The translations under genes and the position numbers were made by a program. DNA of 64,000 nucleotides from contig CANLVG010000005.1 in assembly GCA_947494565.1 (NCBI GenBank), positions 124,001 through 188,000 of the forward strand, written 5' to 3'. The notes below the pieces were generated by a model that was not told the origin of the DNA, ran no database searches, and was given only the letters and a program-made list of their open reading frames with translations. This document shows positions 9,354 through 18,541 of the stretch, one piece after another (position 1 is the stretch's first letter; each line of letters begins with the position of its first letter). This DNA comes from an uncultured Flavobacteriaceae bacterium. GTDB lineage: Bacteria > Bacteroidota > Bacteroidia > Flavobacteriales > Flavobacteriaceae.

Positions 9354-9959
9354 TTAGTGCAACTCAAAGGAAACGGACATGTAATAATCGCGTTCGTCAT
9401 TCGTGTTACCATAGTACATCGACTCTGATATCTTTTTAGCGTTTGTATCGCTCACGTAAATAGCCTTGGCTATTTTTCTGCCTATTTTGTCCGCAATACC
9501 TTGGGCCTTCTTCTTGGCGTCATCAAATGCGGCTTTGGCATAGGTAGCCATTTGTGCATCCGATAATTCAGCTTTGAGTGTGGTATCCGAGCGGGTTACT
9601 CCTATGGATTTCACGCCTAGGAACTTTTGCATTTCTTCAAGTGAAGTGGTCTTGAATTCAAGTATTAGACCTTCCTTTTCGTATCCTAGTAGTGCATAGT
9701 GCAAGGGATCCTCTTTCAAGCGGTCACTGCTGATACCCACTTTGGCCAATTTATCCAAATAGGTCGATTTGACTTCTGACAAGCTCATCGTCTGGGCGTC
9801 ATAATAGACGTTGTTCATACTGAGGATCATCTTGCTGCTGTATTCGGGGGAAATCGAATAGGTGTGATGGCCGCTTACTGTAATGTTGTTTTGAAAGTTT
9901 TGAGCGAAGGCTCCAACGGTCATAAAGACCATAATGATATTTAAAACTGCTTTTTTCAT
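9354..9959 (-). CDS. SIMPL (DUF541) domain periplasmic protein
   Basis: A 201-residue secreted protein. The start at 9959 gives a clear signal peptide MKKAVLNIIMVFMTVGAFAQ; an upstream start 18 codons earlier would bury it. The mature part carries ITVSGHHTYSISP, a domain with repeated helix-strand units and the helix TYAKAAFDDAKKKAQGIADKIGRK, diagnostic of the SIMPL/DUF541 family. Related proteins sit in the periplasm or outer membrane and have been linked to oxidative stress and surface assembly. The role here is unknown. Confidence 0.75.
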   Translation of the reverse strand: MKKAVLNIIMVFMTVGAFAQNFQNNITVSGHHTYSISPEYSSKMILSMNNVYYDAQTMSLSEVKSTYLDKLAKVGISSDRLKEDPLHYALLGYEKEGLILEFKTTSLEEMQKFLGVKSIGVTRSDTTLKAELSDAQMATYAKAAFDDAKKKAQGIADKIGRKIAKAIYVSDTNAKKISESMYYGNTNDERDYYMSVSFELH

Positions 9960-10055
9960 GATAATTGTTATTTGATTTTTTTCCTTTGACCAGGAAATAT
10001 TGGTTGAGTTCAAATTAAATCGACTTATTTAGGTAACGCAGGCAAACGGCTAAAC

Positions 10056-10481
10056 TTATGCTATGGTGAACAAAAATGAAGCGACAATCATCCATATGCC
10101 GACAATGATTCCGAAAATGCCGAGTTTACCCTGTTTCGGGGCGATTTTAGCTCGAAATTCATCCGCTTTTGCCTTCGCGATTTCGTTCTTTGACAAGAAC
10201 AGCTTATTGATAAGTCCCGACCCTAACATAAAGCCAAGAATGGCTGAAATCAGGTTGCCGGCCAAAAAGGTAATCCACCAAATGGGTGCGACCTGTAACC
10301 AGCCTAGGTTTAAAATGGCCGTAATAAGGCCCCAAACACCCCAGAAACAAAAGACAATGCCAATCCAACCTTGATAGGGTTCTATTTTTTCGAGTAATTC
10401 CTTGGCGTTTGGTTTTTTTGAAAGCAGTAACGACGGTACTGCGATAATACTTAATAGAATTAATGTAATTCCCCAGATCAT
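10056..10481 (-). CDS. Four-TM membrane protein with internal duplication
   Basis: A 141-residue protein with four hydrophobic segments at about 2-20, 38-58, 66-88 and 119-140. Two stretches are similar: [20 protein letters not shown] (residues 32-51) and [20 protein letters not shown] (112-131), sharing KI-P-QG--GI----G-W. This suggests an internal duplication of a charged loop plus helix. I do not recognise a named family. It is a single gene with no obvious partner. Confidence 0.65.
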   Translation of the reverse strand: MIWGITLILLSIIAVPSLLLSKKPNAKELLEKIEPYQGWIGIVFCFWGVWGLITAILNLGWLQVAPIWWITFLAGNLISAILGFMLGSGLINKLFLSKNEIAKAKADEFRAKIAPKQGKLGIFGIIVGIWMIVASFLFTIA

Positions 10482-10675
10482 AATATGGTTTTTAAAGTTA
10501 TTAATTGTTGTATCGCTGATTTTCAGCTGTTAAGTTTATACACTACAAAGTTGCGTAGATTGTAATCGGGGCGTTACCCTATAGCTAGTGAAATTTGAAT
10601 CCCTGAAAACGGGTATGCAGTACCAGAGATGGATAGGCTCGATGCTTTTTTAAACAAACCTTTCGCTTTTAGATT

Positions 10676-10683
10676 TATCTTTG
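10676..10683 (+). promoter_or_regulatory. -7 box upstream of dnaG
   Basis: TATCTTTG fits the Bacteroidota TAnnTTTG -7 box and lies 44 bp before the dnaG TTG start. No convincing TTG is found at the -33 distance, so this is a half-supported promoter. Confidence 0.5.
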
Positions 10684-10726
10684 CGATATTGTGAGGCTAC
10701 TTCTTTAACACCTGAAATACGCAAAA

Positions 10727-12706
10727 TTGATTTCGAAATCAACAATTGATCAAGTATATGAGACTGCCCGATTAGAGGAGGTTATCGGTGATTTTGTACA
10801 ACTGAAGAAATCTGGGTCCAATTTCAAAGGGTTGAGTCCGTTTAGCGATGAACGTACTCCAAGCTTCATGGTCTCCCCGGTGAAACAAATATGGAAAGAC
10901 TTTAGTAGTGGTAAAGGAGGCAATGTGGTTGCTTTTTTGATGGAACACGAGCACTTCACTTACCCTGAAGCTATTAAATACCTGGCAAAAAAGTACAACA
11001 TTGAAGTAGAGGAGACCGAGCGTACCGATGAACAGAAAAAAGAGGCCAACGAGCGCGAAAGCATGTATTTGGTTTCGGAATATGCACAAGATTATTTTGC
11101 CAAAATGCTTTGGGAAAGCGAGTTGGGAAAGGCGATCGGATTGACCTATTTCAAGGAAAGGGGGTTTACTGATGAAACGATCACCAAATTTGGTTTGGGG
11201 TATTGTTTGGATCAATGGGACGGATTTACAAAAGCTGCTCTAGAAAGTGGCTATCAACTTACCTACTTGGAAAAAACAGGCTTAACGATAGTTAAGGAAG
11301 ATGCCTCCAATGCTGAAGGTTCAAAAAAGTTCGACCGTTTTAAAGGTCGTGTCATGTTTCCGATTCATTCGATGAGCGGAAGGGTGTTAGGCTTTGGGGG
11401 GCGTATCTTGACCAATAATAAGAAGGCCGCGAAATACCTGAATTCTCCTGAGAGTGATATCTATCACAAGAGTAAGGTGCTCTATGGTATCTATTTTGCG
11501 AAACAGGCAATTGCCAAGGAGGATACCTGTTACTTGGTGGAAGGCTATACCGATGTGATTCAGTTTTATCAGAGGGGCATTCATAACGTGGTTTCATCAA
11601 GTGGAACGGCGTTGACCCCAGAACAGATTCGGTTGATCAATCGCTTGACCAAGAATATTACGGTTTTGTTCGATGGTGATGCTGCTGGACTCCGTGCTTC
11701 CCTACGCGGAATCGATTTGATTCTAGAACAGGGCATGAACGTAAAGGTTTGCGCTTTTCCCGAAGGTGAGGATCCCGATAGCTTTTCTAAAAACAATGAG
11801 TTGGAAGAGGTGTTGAATTACCTTAGGTCTAATTCAAAAGACTTTATTCAATTCAAGGCAGGCCTTTTGGCCGAGGAAGCCGCCGATGACCCGATTAAAA
11901 GAGCAGATACGGTTAGGGATATTGTCAATAGTATTGCCAAGATACCCGATGCGATCAAAAGGGAGATATATGTACAGGAATGTGCACAGATTATGAACGT
12001 ATCTGAAGGCGTACTGTTTAGTACACTGGCCCAAATCGGTAAAAAGAACCAAACTGATGCGAACAAACGTGCGCAACCCGAGCAAAAGGCATTTGATGTC
12101 GTAAAGAATGAGGTGAAGGTCGAAAAAGTCGATGTGCAATACGAACTGGAGCGGAAGATCATCGAAATGCTTTTGTTGTACGGAAAAGAACAACAAGAGT
12201 TCGAAGATTTGGTCTTGAAGGAAAATGAAGAGGGTGAATTGATACTAGAACCGGAGTCGTTGCACATTAAAGTATATGAGAAAATTTATCTCGACCTCCA
12301 AGAAGATGAGATCGAACTGACGAATGCGCAATTCAAAGCGGTCTATTTAAAACTGATCGAGGCGTTGAACGAAAAGGAAGATTTTTCGGTGAGTACTTTT
12401 CTGTCTGACTTAAATCAAGATATGGTTTCCGAGATTTCCGGTATACTGATGGAGGAAGAAAAATATGTGTTGCATAACTGGGAGCGTAAAGATATTTATC
12501 CGAAAGAAAAGAAAACCGTCATTGCCCAGTTGGTCAGTGAAACGATACTCACTTTACGCTGTTTTTTAATTAAAAAACGCATGCTGGCCCTCCAAAAACA
12601 TACGGAGAATAGTCATGAAGATAATAAGGAAACACTTGAGGAGATTATGAACTATTTGCAATTGAATAATTTGTTGAATAAAAAACTGAATCGTGTGCTT
12701 TCTTGA
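10727..12706 (+). CDS. dnaG: DNA primase DnaG (zinc-ligand-less N-terminal domain)
   Basis: Primase that makes RNA primers for replication with the DnaB helicase. The 659 residues comprise the N-terminal CHC2-like domain (about 1-95), the catalytic core with the TOPRIM motifs (VEGYTDVI, and VLFDGDAAG) and a C-terminal helicase-interaction region. In the CHC2 domain all four usual zinc ligands are absent: they align with S37, S40, D58 and S61 in GLSPFSDERTPSF and WKDFSSGKGGN, while the surrounding fold-defining residues remain. I believe this is a shared trait of flavobacterial primases. The start is TTG at 10727, directly before the usual ISKSTIDQVYETA. It ends at a strong terminator. Confidence 0.95.
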   Translation: MISKSTIDQVYETARLEEVIGDFVQLKKSGSNFKGLSPFSDERTPSFMVSPVKQIWKDFSSGKGGNVVAFLMEHEHFTYPEAIKYLAKKYNIEVEETERTDEQKKEANERESMYLVSEYAQDYFAKMLWESELGKAIGLTYFKERGFTDETITKFGLGYCLDQWDGFTKAALESGYQLTYLEKTGLTIVKEDASNAEGSKKFDRFKGRVMFPIHSMSGRVLGFGGRILTNNKKAAKYLNSPESDIYHKSKVLYGIYFAKQAIAKEDTCYLVEGYTDVIQFYQRGIHNVVSSSGTALTPEQIRLINRLTKNITVLFDGDAAGLRASLRGIDLILEQGMNVKVCAFPEGEDPDSFSKNNELEEVLNYLRSNSKDFIQFKAGLLAEEAADDPIKRADTVRDIVNSIAKIPDAIKREIYVQECAQIMNVSEGVLFSTLAQIGKKNQTDANKRAQPEQKAFDVVKNEVKVEKVDVQYELERKIIEMLLLYGKEQQEFEDLVLKENEEGELILEPESLHIKVYEKIYLDLQEDEIELTNAQFKAVYLKLIEALNEKEDFSVSTFLSDLNQDMVSEISGILMEEEKYVLHNWERKDIYPKEKKTVIAQLVSETILTLRCFLIKKRMLALQKHTENSHEDNKETLEEIMNYLQLNNLLNKKLNRVLS

Positions 12707-12729
12707 CAGGCCCAAGAAACAAGACACAA

Positions 12730-12764
12730 AAAACCCCGAAGAATTTTTCAATCTTCGGGGTTTT
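12730..12764. terminator. Bidirectional terminator between dnaG and the response regulator
   Basis: A 13-bp inverted repeat (12730-12742 with 12752-12764) built on AAAACCCCGAAGA with a 9-nt loop, with A/T-runs on both flanks. It can serve the dnaG transcript from the left and the response-regulator transcript from the right. Confidence 0.9.
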
Positions 12765-12799
12765 AATTTAGAACTATTTGGTCGGCAGAGTTTACTGCT

Positions 12800-13429
12800 C
12801 TAGTAAAGCTCTAATGCTTTCGCCTGTTGCAATAAATCGACCATGTTGTCGACGTTCAACTTTTTCATCAATCTTGCTTTATAGGTACTTACCGTCTTTT
12901 CATTGAGATTAAGACCTAATGCAACATCTTTATTTCGTTTACCACTAGCGAGTAACTTCAACACTTCTACCTCGCGGGAAGATAATTTTCTGAAGAATCG
13001 ACGTGGTTTCTGAGTTCCTTCATCGAAGGCCAATCGTTGAGCTAGCTCATTGGTAATAAACATGTTACCTTCGCTAACTTTTTTCACCGCCATAATTAGA
13101 TAATCAATGTCGGAGGTTTTTGACAGATACCCGAAAGCTCCTGCTCTGATTGTACTCAGGGCATAAACATCTTCTGATTGTCCACTGTACATCAAAACTT
13201 TAACATCTGGAAATTCTTTCTTGATTTTTCGTAATGTAGCAATTCCATTGATTTCAGGAATATCCATTTCGAGCATCACAACGTCTGGGGTCACTTTTTC
13301 TAATTTTTGGAAAAGCTCCTCAGTAGTCGAGGCGGAATCTACAACTTTAATACCTGAAGCAGAATCCAAAACGTGCTTCACTCCCATACGGATTATGGGG
13401 TGGTTATCGGCAATTAAAACTTTAATCAT
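12800..13429 (-). CDS. NarL/FixJ family response regulator with Glu at the phospho-site
   Basis: A 209-residue two-domain regulator: receiver (about 1-120) and LuxR-type helix-turn-helix (about 149-205, LSSREVEVLKLLASGK through EKTVSTYKARLMKKL). The receiver keeps D8, S82 and K104, but at the phospho-acceptor position (four residues before the conserved P58) it has E54 in VMLEMDIPE instead of Asp. A D-to-E change often mimics phosphorylation, so the protein may be constitutively active or controlled otherwise. There is no adjacent histidine kinase. It binds DNA in the cytoplasm; targets are unknown. Confidence 0.9.
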   Translation of the reverse strand: MIKVLIADNHPIIRMGVKHVLDSASGIKVVDSASTTEELFQKLEKVTPDVVMLEMDIPEINGIATLRKIKKEFPDVKVLMYSGQSEDVYALSTIRAGAFGYLSKTSDIDYLIMAVKKVSEGNMFITNELAQRLAFDEGTQKPRRFFRKLSSREVEVLKLLASGKRNKDVALGLNLNEKTVSTYKARLMKKLNVDNMVDLLQQAKALELY

Positions 13430-13599
13430 TTCTGTTTTTTTCTAGATTAGAGAGACGTTAGGTTTGGCATGTATTTAAATACTGACATGCAATGTAAGGT
13501 TAAAATAGGTAATACTTAAGCAAAACTCGCTTTTTTTTCACAAAAAACCTGATTTACATCATTTTATTCGTCTATATTACGACTTTTTAGGTTAAAATG

Positions 13600-14388
13600 C
13601 TATAATAGTTCCTTGGGAATTTCGCAAACGGGTATTGGAATCATTTTATGATGGTTTGCCGTATTAAATTTTCTAAATATAGCAAAAACTTCTTTTTCTC
13701 GCCCATTAAAATCATCGACTGTCTTTCCTAAGTCCTTCATTTCCATGGCCCATTCCAATTCTGGATAAGAGGCGCCGATTTGATCTTCATCCGTTCGGTC
13801 ATCTCCCCAAAGTCCATCTGTGGGTGCAGCTTGTATGATTTCTTCGTTGATTCCTAAGAATTTTGCAATCTCGTACACCTCGGTCTTCAATAAATCGGCA
13901 ATTGGACTTAGGTCAACACCTCCATCACCATACTTGGTGAAAAATCCTACACCGAAATCCTCAACTTTATTTCCTGTGCCAGCTACTAAGTACCCTCTTA
14001 GGGCCGCAAAGTAGTACAAAGTAGTCATTCGTAAACGTGCTCTGGTATTGGCCAATGACATGAATCGTTCTTCCTCATTTTCCACGGGAGGTAAACTGGC
14101 GACCAAGCTATCGAAAACGGGTGTCAGCTGTACTTCTTGTCTAGCGACCGAATCAAAATTCGATAGTAGCCAGTCAATATGCCTTGATGCCCGACTGACT
14201 TGATTCGCCGCTTGATGGATGGGCATCTCTAGACACAAGAGTTCAAGGCCTGTTTTTGCACATAGTGTGGAAGTCACGGCAGAATCTATACCCCCTGAAA
14301 TACCAATGGTAAAACCTTTGATATTGGCTTGGGTGGCATAATCACGTAGCCAATTTACGATATGCTCGATTACTTTTTCCGTTTGCAT
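13600..14388 (-). CDS. nadE: NAD+ synthetase, ammonia-dependent type
   Basis: NadE makes NAD from nicotinic acid adenine dinucleotide, ATP and ammonia. The pyrophosphatase P-loop SGGIDS is at residues 31-36, and the substrate region includes GTGNKVEDFGVGFFTKYGDG and LLKTEVYEIAKFLG. At 262 residues it lacks the nitrilase-type glutaminase domain, so it should use free ammonia. It is divergently placed from gldB, with 88 bp between starts; nadE next to gldB is a familiar flavobacterial arrangement. Confidence 0.95.
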   Translation of the reverse strand: MQTEKVIEHIVNWLRDYATQANIKGFTIGISGGIDSAVTSTLCAKTGLELLCLEMPIHQAANQVSRASRHIDWLLSNFDSVARQEVQLTPVFDSLVASLPPVENEEERFMSLANTRARLRMTTLYYFAALRGYLVAGTGNKVEDFGVGFFTKYGDGGVDLSPIADLLKTEVYEIAKFLGINEEIIQAAPTDGLWGDDRTDEDQIGASYPELEWAMEMKDLGKTVDDFNGREKEVFAIFRKFNTANHHKMIPIPVCEIPKELL

Positions 14389-14476
14389 GGGATAGGGTAT
14401 TAGGTAAAACGATTAACTTTGCCCCTAAAATAAAGCGGAAGACATTAAAAATAAAATTTACAGAAGACTACTTTCT

Positions 14477-15442
14477 ATGAGACCGACCTTTTTTATTGTA
14501 TTCTTAGTTTTTTGCCTGCTTTATGGCTGTAATGAAAATAATAAGATCGAGGAAGAGATTTCAAAGATAGAATTAGACCTCAATGTCTCAAGATTTGATG
14601 AGGAATTCGCACAAGCACAACCTGAGAATCTTGCGGACTTGAAACAGCGTTATCCGTATCTATTTCCAGAGCAGTATCCTGATAGTATTTGGGAGGCAAA
14701 ATTGAAGGACACGGTTCAACGGGAATTGTTCTTGGAAGTACAAAAAGCCTTCCCTGATTTTTCGGAGAAAGAGGCCGATTTGACCGACCTCTTTCGACAC
14801 ATAGCCTATTATTTTCCCTCGGTATCGGTGCCTAAAGTGGTTACTCTGACTTCCGACGTGCAATATGATACCCGGGTGGTTTTGGTCGATAGTCTTTTGC
14901 TTTTGGGGTTGGACAATTATTTGGGGTCCGGTCATCATTTTTATGAGCGTATTCCTAAGTATATCGCTACGAGTTTGGAATCGAAATTTCTGGTAAGCGA
15001 TGTCGCGAGTGCATTTGCGAATAAAGTAGTCCCCCGGCCGAAAGATCGTAGCTTTTTGGCACAGATGATTTATTATGGCAAGCAATTGTACTTGAAAGAC
15101 AAGCTGATGCCAAATGCTTCCGACCCTATTAAGATTGGATATTCACAAGAGGAGTTTGACTGGGCCGTTGCCAATGAAGAACCTATTTGGCGCAACTTTA
15201 TCGAACAAGAGCATTTGTACAGCACAGATAGGCAGTTGGCGGCACGTTTTTTAGACCCGGCACCATTTTCAAAATTCGGTTTGGAGCTGATCGATAACGA
15301 GTCTCCAGGTAGGATTGGGCGCTATATTGGTTGGCGGATCGTTCGCTCATTTACGGAGAGAAATGAAGTTGGGGTGCAAGAGCTTTTGAGTATACCGGCT
15401 GAAGAACTGTTCAAAAAATCAAACTTCAAACCCCAAAAATAA
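14477..15442 (+). CDS. gldB: Gliding motility lipoprotein GldB
   Basis: GldB is a cell-envelope lipoprotein required for gliding and linked to type IX secretion function in Flavobacterium. This 321-residue protein has a signal peptide with lipobox LLYGC (C18). The mature part matches the family: RFDEEFAQAQPENLADLKQR, RYPYLFPEQYPDS, then LLLGLDNYLGSGHHFYERIP and the C-terminal NESPGRIGRYIGWRIVRSF. It is followed after 1 bp by gldC, as in other flavobacteria, so the two are cotranscribed and probably act together. Confidence 0.93.
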   Translation: MRPTFFIVFLVFCLLYGCNENNKIEEEISKIELDLNVSRFDEEFAQAQPENLADLKQRYPYLFPEQYPDSIWEAKLKDTVQRELFLEVQKAFPDFSEKEADLTDLFRHIAYYFPSVSVPKVVTLTSDVQYDTRVVLVDSLLLLGLDNYLGSGHHFYERIPKYIATSLESKFLVSDVASAFANKVVPRPKDRSFLAQMIYYGKQLYLKDKLMPNASDPIKIGYSQEEFDWAVANEEPIWRNFIEQEHLYSTDRQLAARFLDPAPFSKFGLELIDNESPGRIGRYIGWRIVRSFTERNEVGVQELLSIPAEELFKKSNFKPQK

Positions 15443-15443
15443 A

Positions 15444-15779
15444 ATGACAAAACTGCATACTTCAGAAATCACCTTGACCGTAGGCCTCGATGAGAATCGT
15501 GTGCCGGAAACCCTCCATTGGTCCGCACAAGATGGTGGAGTAGACAATGAAGAGGCGAAGGCCATGCTACTTTCGGTCTGGGATAGTAAGAACAAAGAAT
15601 CACTGAAAATCGATTTATGGACCAAGGATATGCCCGTAGATGAAATGAAGATTTTCTTTCACCAGACGTTGGTTTCTCTGAGCGACACGTTTATGAAGGC
15701 GACCCAAGATGAAAAGATGACGGCTACCATGAAAGATTTCTGTGCTTATTTCGCAGAGAAGTTAGAATTGCAGGGGTGA
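15444..15779 (+). CDS. gldC: Gliding motility protein GldC
   Basis: A 111-residue soluble protein that matches GldC, a non-essential gliding protein that improves colony spreading in Flavobacterium johnsoniae. Typical segments are EITLTVGLDENRVPETLHW, AKAMLLSVWDSKNKESLKID and the C-terminal DFCAYFAEKLELQ. No signal peptide is seen, so it should be cytoplasmic. It lies directly behind gldB. Confidence 0.92.
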   Translation: MTKLHTSEITLTVGLDENRVPETLHWSAQDGGVDNEEAKAMLLSVWDSKNKESLKIDLWTKDMPVDEMKIFFHQTLVSLSDTFMKATQDEKMTATMKDFCAYFAEKLELQG

Positions 15780-15903
15780 AGCGAGTGCTATTCATTCTAA
15801 GTGTTCGTAAGGATTGATTCCTCTATCGATGTCCATAGTATAAATACCAATATTTCGAGGATTAGGCCACCTCTTGTTTCTTTTTCTGAATGTGCTCGCA
15901 CAT

Positions 15904-16761
15904 TTACTTTTCTTTTGAGCTGTTCGTTTCTTTGAATTCAATACTTCTCGCCTTCAAGTATTCCCAAATCTCGATGGAATTTTCTTGTTGTGCTACTGCT
16001 AAGAAATCCGTTTGTGACATACAATACGTAAGAAATCCATCCACATGGGTTAAGGGAATATCGAATGTCTCGGCTATGGTTTGTTTTGAGAATTTGGTAA
16101 TGATTTCTTTTTCCATTGTCATCTGTTCATCACGGGCAACCCTTTCCTCTAATGATTTAGTTCTCCCGGATGCCCGGTTCATGATTTTATGTGTATTGAT
16201 GATCACACTTATGGTGGCGTAACCGAGAATCTGAATTAACTTTCCATGGTCGTCCATGGTACCCAACCTAACGTATTTGCCTCGGTCGGCCTCCAAAAGC
16301 AGACGTTCACTCTGTGACATCACTTCTATATCGGCGTTTGGAAGCCCCAGTGATGATGAGGTAACAGTGGGTTCAAGTCCTAGACGTTCAATATCCAAAT
16401 CTATTTTACCAGTTAAATTATAGGGCGTAACGGTGACCTCCTTTAAATTGATGACGTTCTCAAGCAGGGTAATGACAACTGAATTTTTGGCGAAGATCGC
16501 GTCGGTTATTTTAATTTTCGAGGTTACATATTGAACAGCGGTAATTTGTAGGGTATCCTTTAATCTCACCTCGATGGTGAATTGCCCTAGGCTATCGGTA
16601 ATCGTTGATTCTTTAGAATTCAGGTTGACGATTAAGATGTTGGACACATCGTTTCTAAGGCTCCTAACCCTGCCTTCTAGCGCTGTGGCTTTTTCTTGAC
16701 CAAATCCTGAAAATGAGGATATTGCAAGTAATGTAAAGAAAAACCTGAACTGTTTCCGCAC
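15904..16761 (-). CDS. Carboxypeptidase-regulatory-like domain secreted protein
   Basis: A 285-residue protein with a signal peptide (MRKQFRFFFTLLAISSF, cleavage near Q22), then a CarboxypepD_reg-like beta-sandwich (about 28-115) with LEGRVRS, STITDSLGQFTIEVRLKDTLQITAVQY and INLKEVTVTPY, as in the N-terminal parts of many Bacteroidota surface proteins. The C-terminal half is helical and has no family I can name. It is convergent with gldC. Function is unknown. Confidence 0.7.
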   Translation of the reverse strand: MRKQFRFFFTLLAISSFSGFGQEKATALEGRVRSLRNDVSNILIVNLNSKESTITDSLGQFTIEVRLKDTLQITAVQYVTSKIKITDAIFAKNSVVITLLENVINLKEVTVTPYNLTGKIDLDIERLGLEPTVTSSSLGLPNADIEVMSQSERLLLEADRGKYVRLGTMDDHGKLIQILGYATISVIINTHKIMNRASGRTKSLEERVARDEQMTMEKEIITKFSKQTIAETFDIPLTHVDGFLTYCMSQTDFLAVAQQENSIEIWEYLKARSIEFKETNSSKEK

Positions 16762-16920
16762 GAGTTTCCGATTTGGATGAAGAACGGATGCTTTCTTGAA
16801 ATGAGAAATAGTCTAAGCATCGACCTAAGCCTCTAAAATCCCATAAAAACACAAGAATCACAATTATACTGTCTTAAAATAGTGTTGTAATTCACTAGTT
16901 TGATTGGCAAATTTTTAAGA

Positions 16921-18540
16921 TTAAGGTTTTAGGGAAACAGTAATGGGCCACCCTTCGAACTGCTGGGCTTTCGCTTGGGTTACGTCTACATATCGAGGCC
17001 AACATTCAAAGGTCGCTTCCTCACTGGTCTTGTTGAAACGAATCAATCCGTAACCTCCACCTTTTGAGTTGCTTTCTGGGTTCACGTAGGCCATCATGCT
17101 GATTTTATTATTAAAACCATCTAGGTAATCCCCGGTCCATGGAAGAGTAGTGTTCCGATTGGGGTTGGGGCCTGCCTTCTCATCTTCGGGCCACCACCAA
17201 CGACTGTAGTAGTCATTGACAATTGCGGGTACGACAAATGCCCACGGGCCGTCACCGAATTCATCGATACCCTGTTTGATGACCGTGGCTAGGTGTTGAT
17301 CACCAGCAATATGTATGGCTCCCGCTTTTTGAATTAACTCTAGGGCTTTATTCCGGCCGGTTTGCGGCCAACCGTTGGAGTCCAGGTCTGCATGCAGGCG
17401 ATTTTCCAGATTACCGTGAATATGCGCCCCACCACAAAAACCGGTTTGGGAGAGTACTACTTTTAGGGCATCGGCATTGGAGGCGCCCCACTGTTCAAGA
17501 AAGTCGAGTTGGCGTTCCCCCAATAAGGTGAGTCCAGGCAAATCGATAGAGGAAGGGTCGTAATCCGGATTGCGAATATGATCGGGCCTAGGACCTTGTT
17601 GCGGTATTTTGCCTTCCGGACCTGATTTGAATTTACGGTCTTCGATAATGGCAAAATCGATTCCTCCTAACGTTAAATTGGTATAGTAAACTCCGATGCC
17701 TTGTTCAATAGGGGTGGAGTCATATGGGTCGGGCAAGTGTGCCGTTTGGCAACGTTCAACCATTTTGACGTACTCTGGATGGTATTTGTACCCCCCGTCA
17801 GGGCTCCCGTTCGTTTTGGATACCTTGCCATTTTCGCCCCATAGGTTTCCTTGTCCGATATCATGGTCATCCGGGATGGTTATGGCCGGTCGGTTGCGAA
17901 AGGTCTCACGAAATTGAAGTCCGAACTTTAACCAGGCCGCCGTATGCTCGGTATGGTCGTATGATTGGTCACCCGCAAAAAAGATGACATCGGGATCTTG
18001 ATGATTGATGTTTCGAACATAGTTTTCGCGCATACCCCGATCTTTGTTGGAGTTACAGGACAAAGCCGCAATGGAAATCTCGGATTCAGTTTTGGGGTCC
18101 TTACGTATCAATCCTTCGAATTGGGCTTTTTCGCCATGACGAATGCGGTATTTGATATCTTTTGTGGTATCCCAATCTTCGATTCGAAACAGGGCGGACC
18201 AGCCAATGTCATTAATGGTTTGTGTTTGGATTTCTTTCCAATTACCCGCTTCCTCCACTTCTAAACGTACGTTGCGTGCTTCCTCAGGGTATAAGGGGTA
18301 GAGTTGCGCGGAAAGTTTGAGGGTCTCGTTCGAAACGGTATAAATGCCGAAAGCGATAACACTATCGCGAGCGATTTTTAAATTGATAATGGGGTTCTCC
18401 GCACGATTCCACCAATCATTGATAGCGAGCGTGTCAACCGTAGAGAAAGGGGCAATGGTCAGCGGAACTCTTTTCTTTTCTGCTTTTTCATTACATCCCA
18501 GTAGTAGGACGATAAAAACAAGTAGAAGCGTATATTTCAT
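16921..18540 (-). CDS. PhoD-type alkaline phosphatase lipoprotein
   Basis: A 539-residue lipoprotein of the alkaline phosphatase D family, which hydrolyses phosphate mono- and diesters with calcium/iron cofactors. The start at 18540 gives a signal peptide with lipobox LLGC (C16); a longer upstream frame is rejected. Metal-ligand motifs are visible: FFAGDQSYDHTEH, ITIPDDHDIGQGNLWGENG, LKVVLSQTG and HIAGDQHLATVI. It is probably anchored to the outer membrane facing the periplasm or medium. The stop lies 1 bp from the preceding metallo-beta-lactamase-like gene, so the two form an operon. Confidence 0.85.
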   Translation of the reverse strand: MKYTLLLVFIVLLLGCNEKAEKKRVPLTIAPFSTVDTLAINDWWNRAENPIINLKIARDSVIAFGIYTVSNETLKLSAQLYPLYPEEARNVRLEVEEAGNWKEIQTQTINDIGWSALFRIEDWDTTKDIKYRIRHGEKAQFEGLIRKDPKTESEISIAALSCNSNKDRGMRENYVRNINHQDPDVIFFAGDQSYDHTEHTAAWLKFGLQFRETFRNRPAITIPDDHDIGQGNLWGENGKVSKTNGSPDGGYKYHPEYVKMVERCQTAHLPDPYDSTPIEQGIGVYYTNLTLGGIDFAIIEDRKFKSGPEGKIPQQGPRPDHIRNPDYDPSSIDLPGLTLLGERQLDFLEQWGASNADALKVVLSQTGFCGGAHIHGNLENRLHADLDSNGWPQTGRNKALELIQKAGAIHIAGDQHLATVIKQGIDEFGDGPWAFVVPAIVNDYYSRWWWPEDEKAGPNPNRNTTLPWTGDYLDGFNNKISMMAYVNPESNSKGGGYGLIRFNKTSEEATFECWPRYVDVTQAKAQQFEGWPITVSLKP

Positions 18541-18541
18541 A

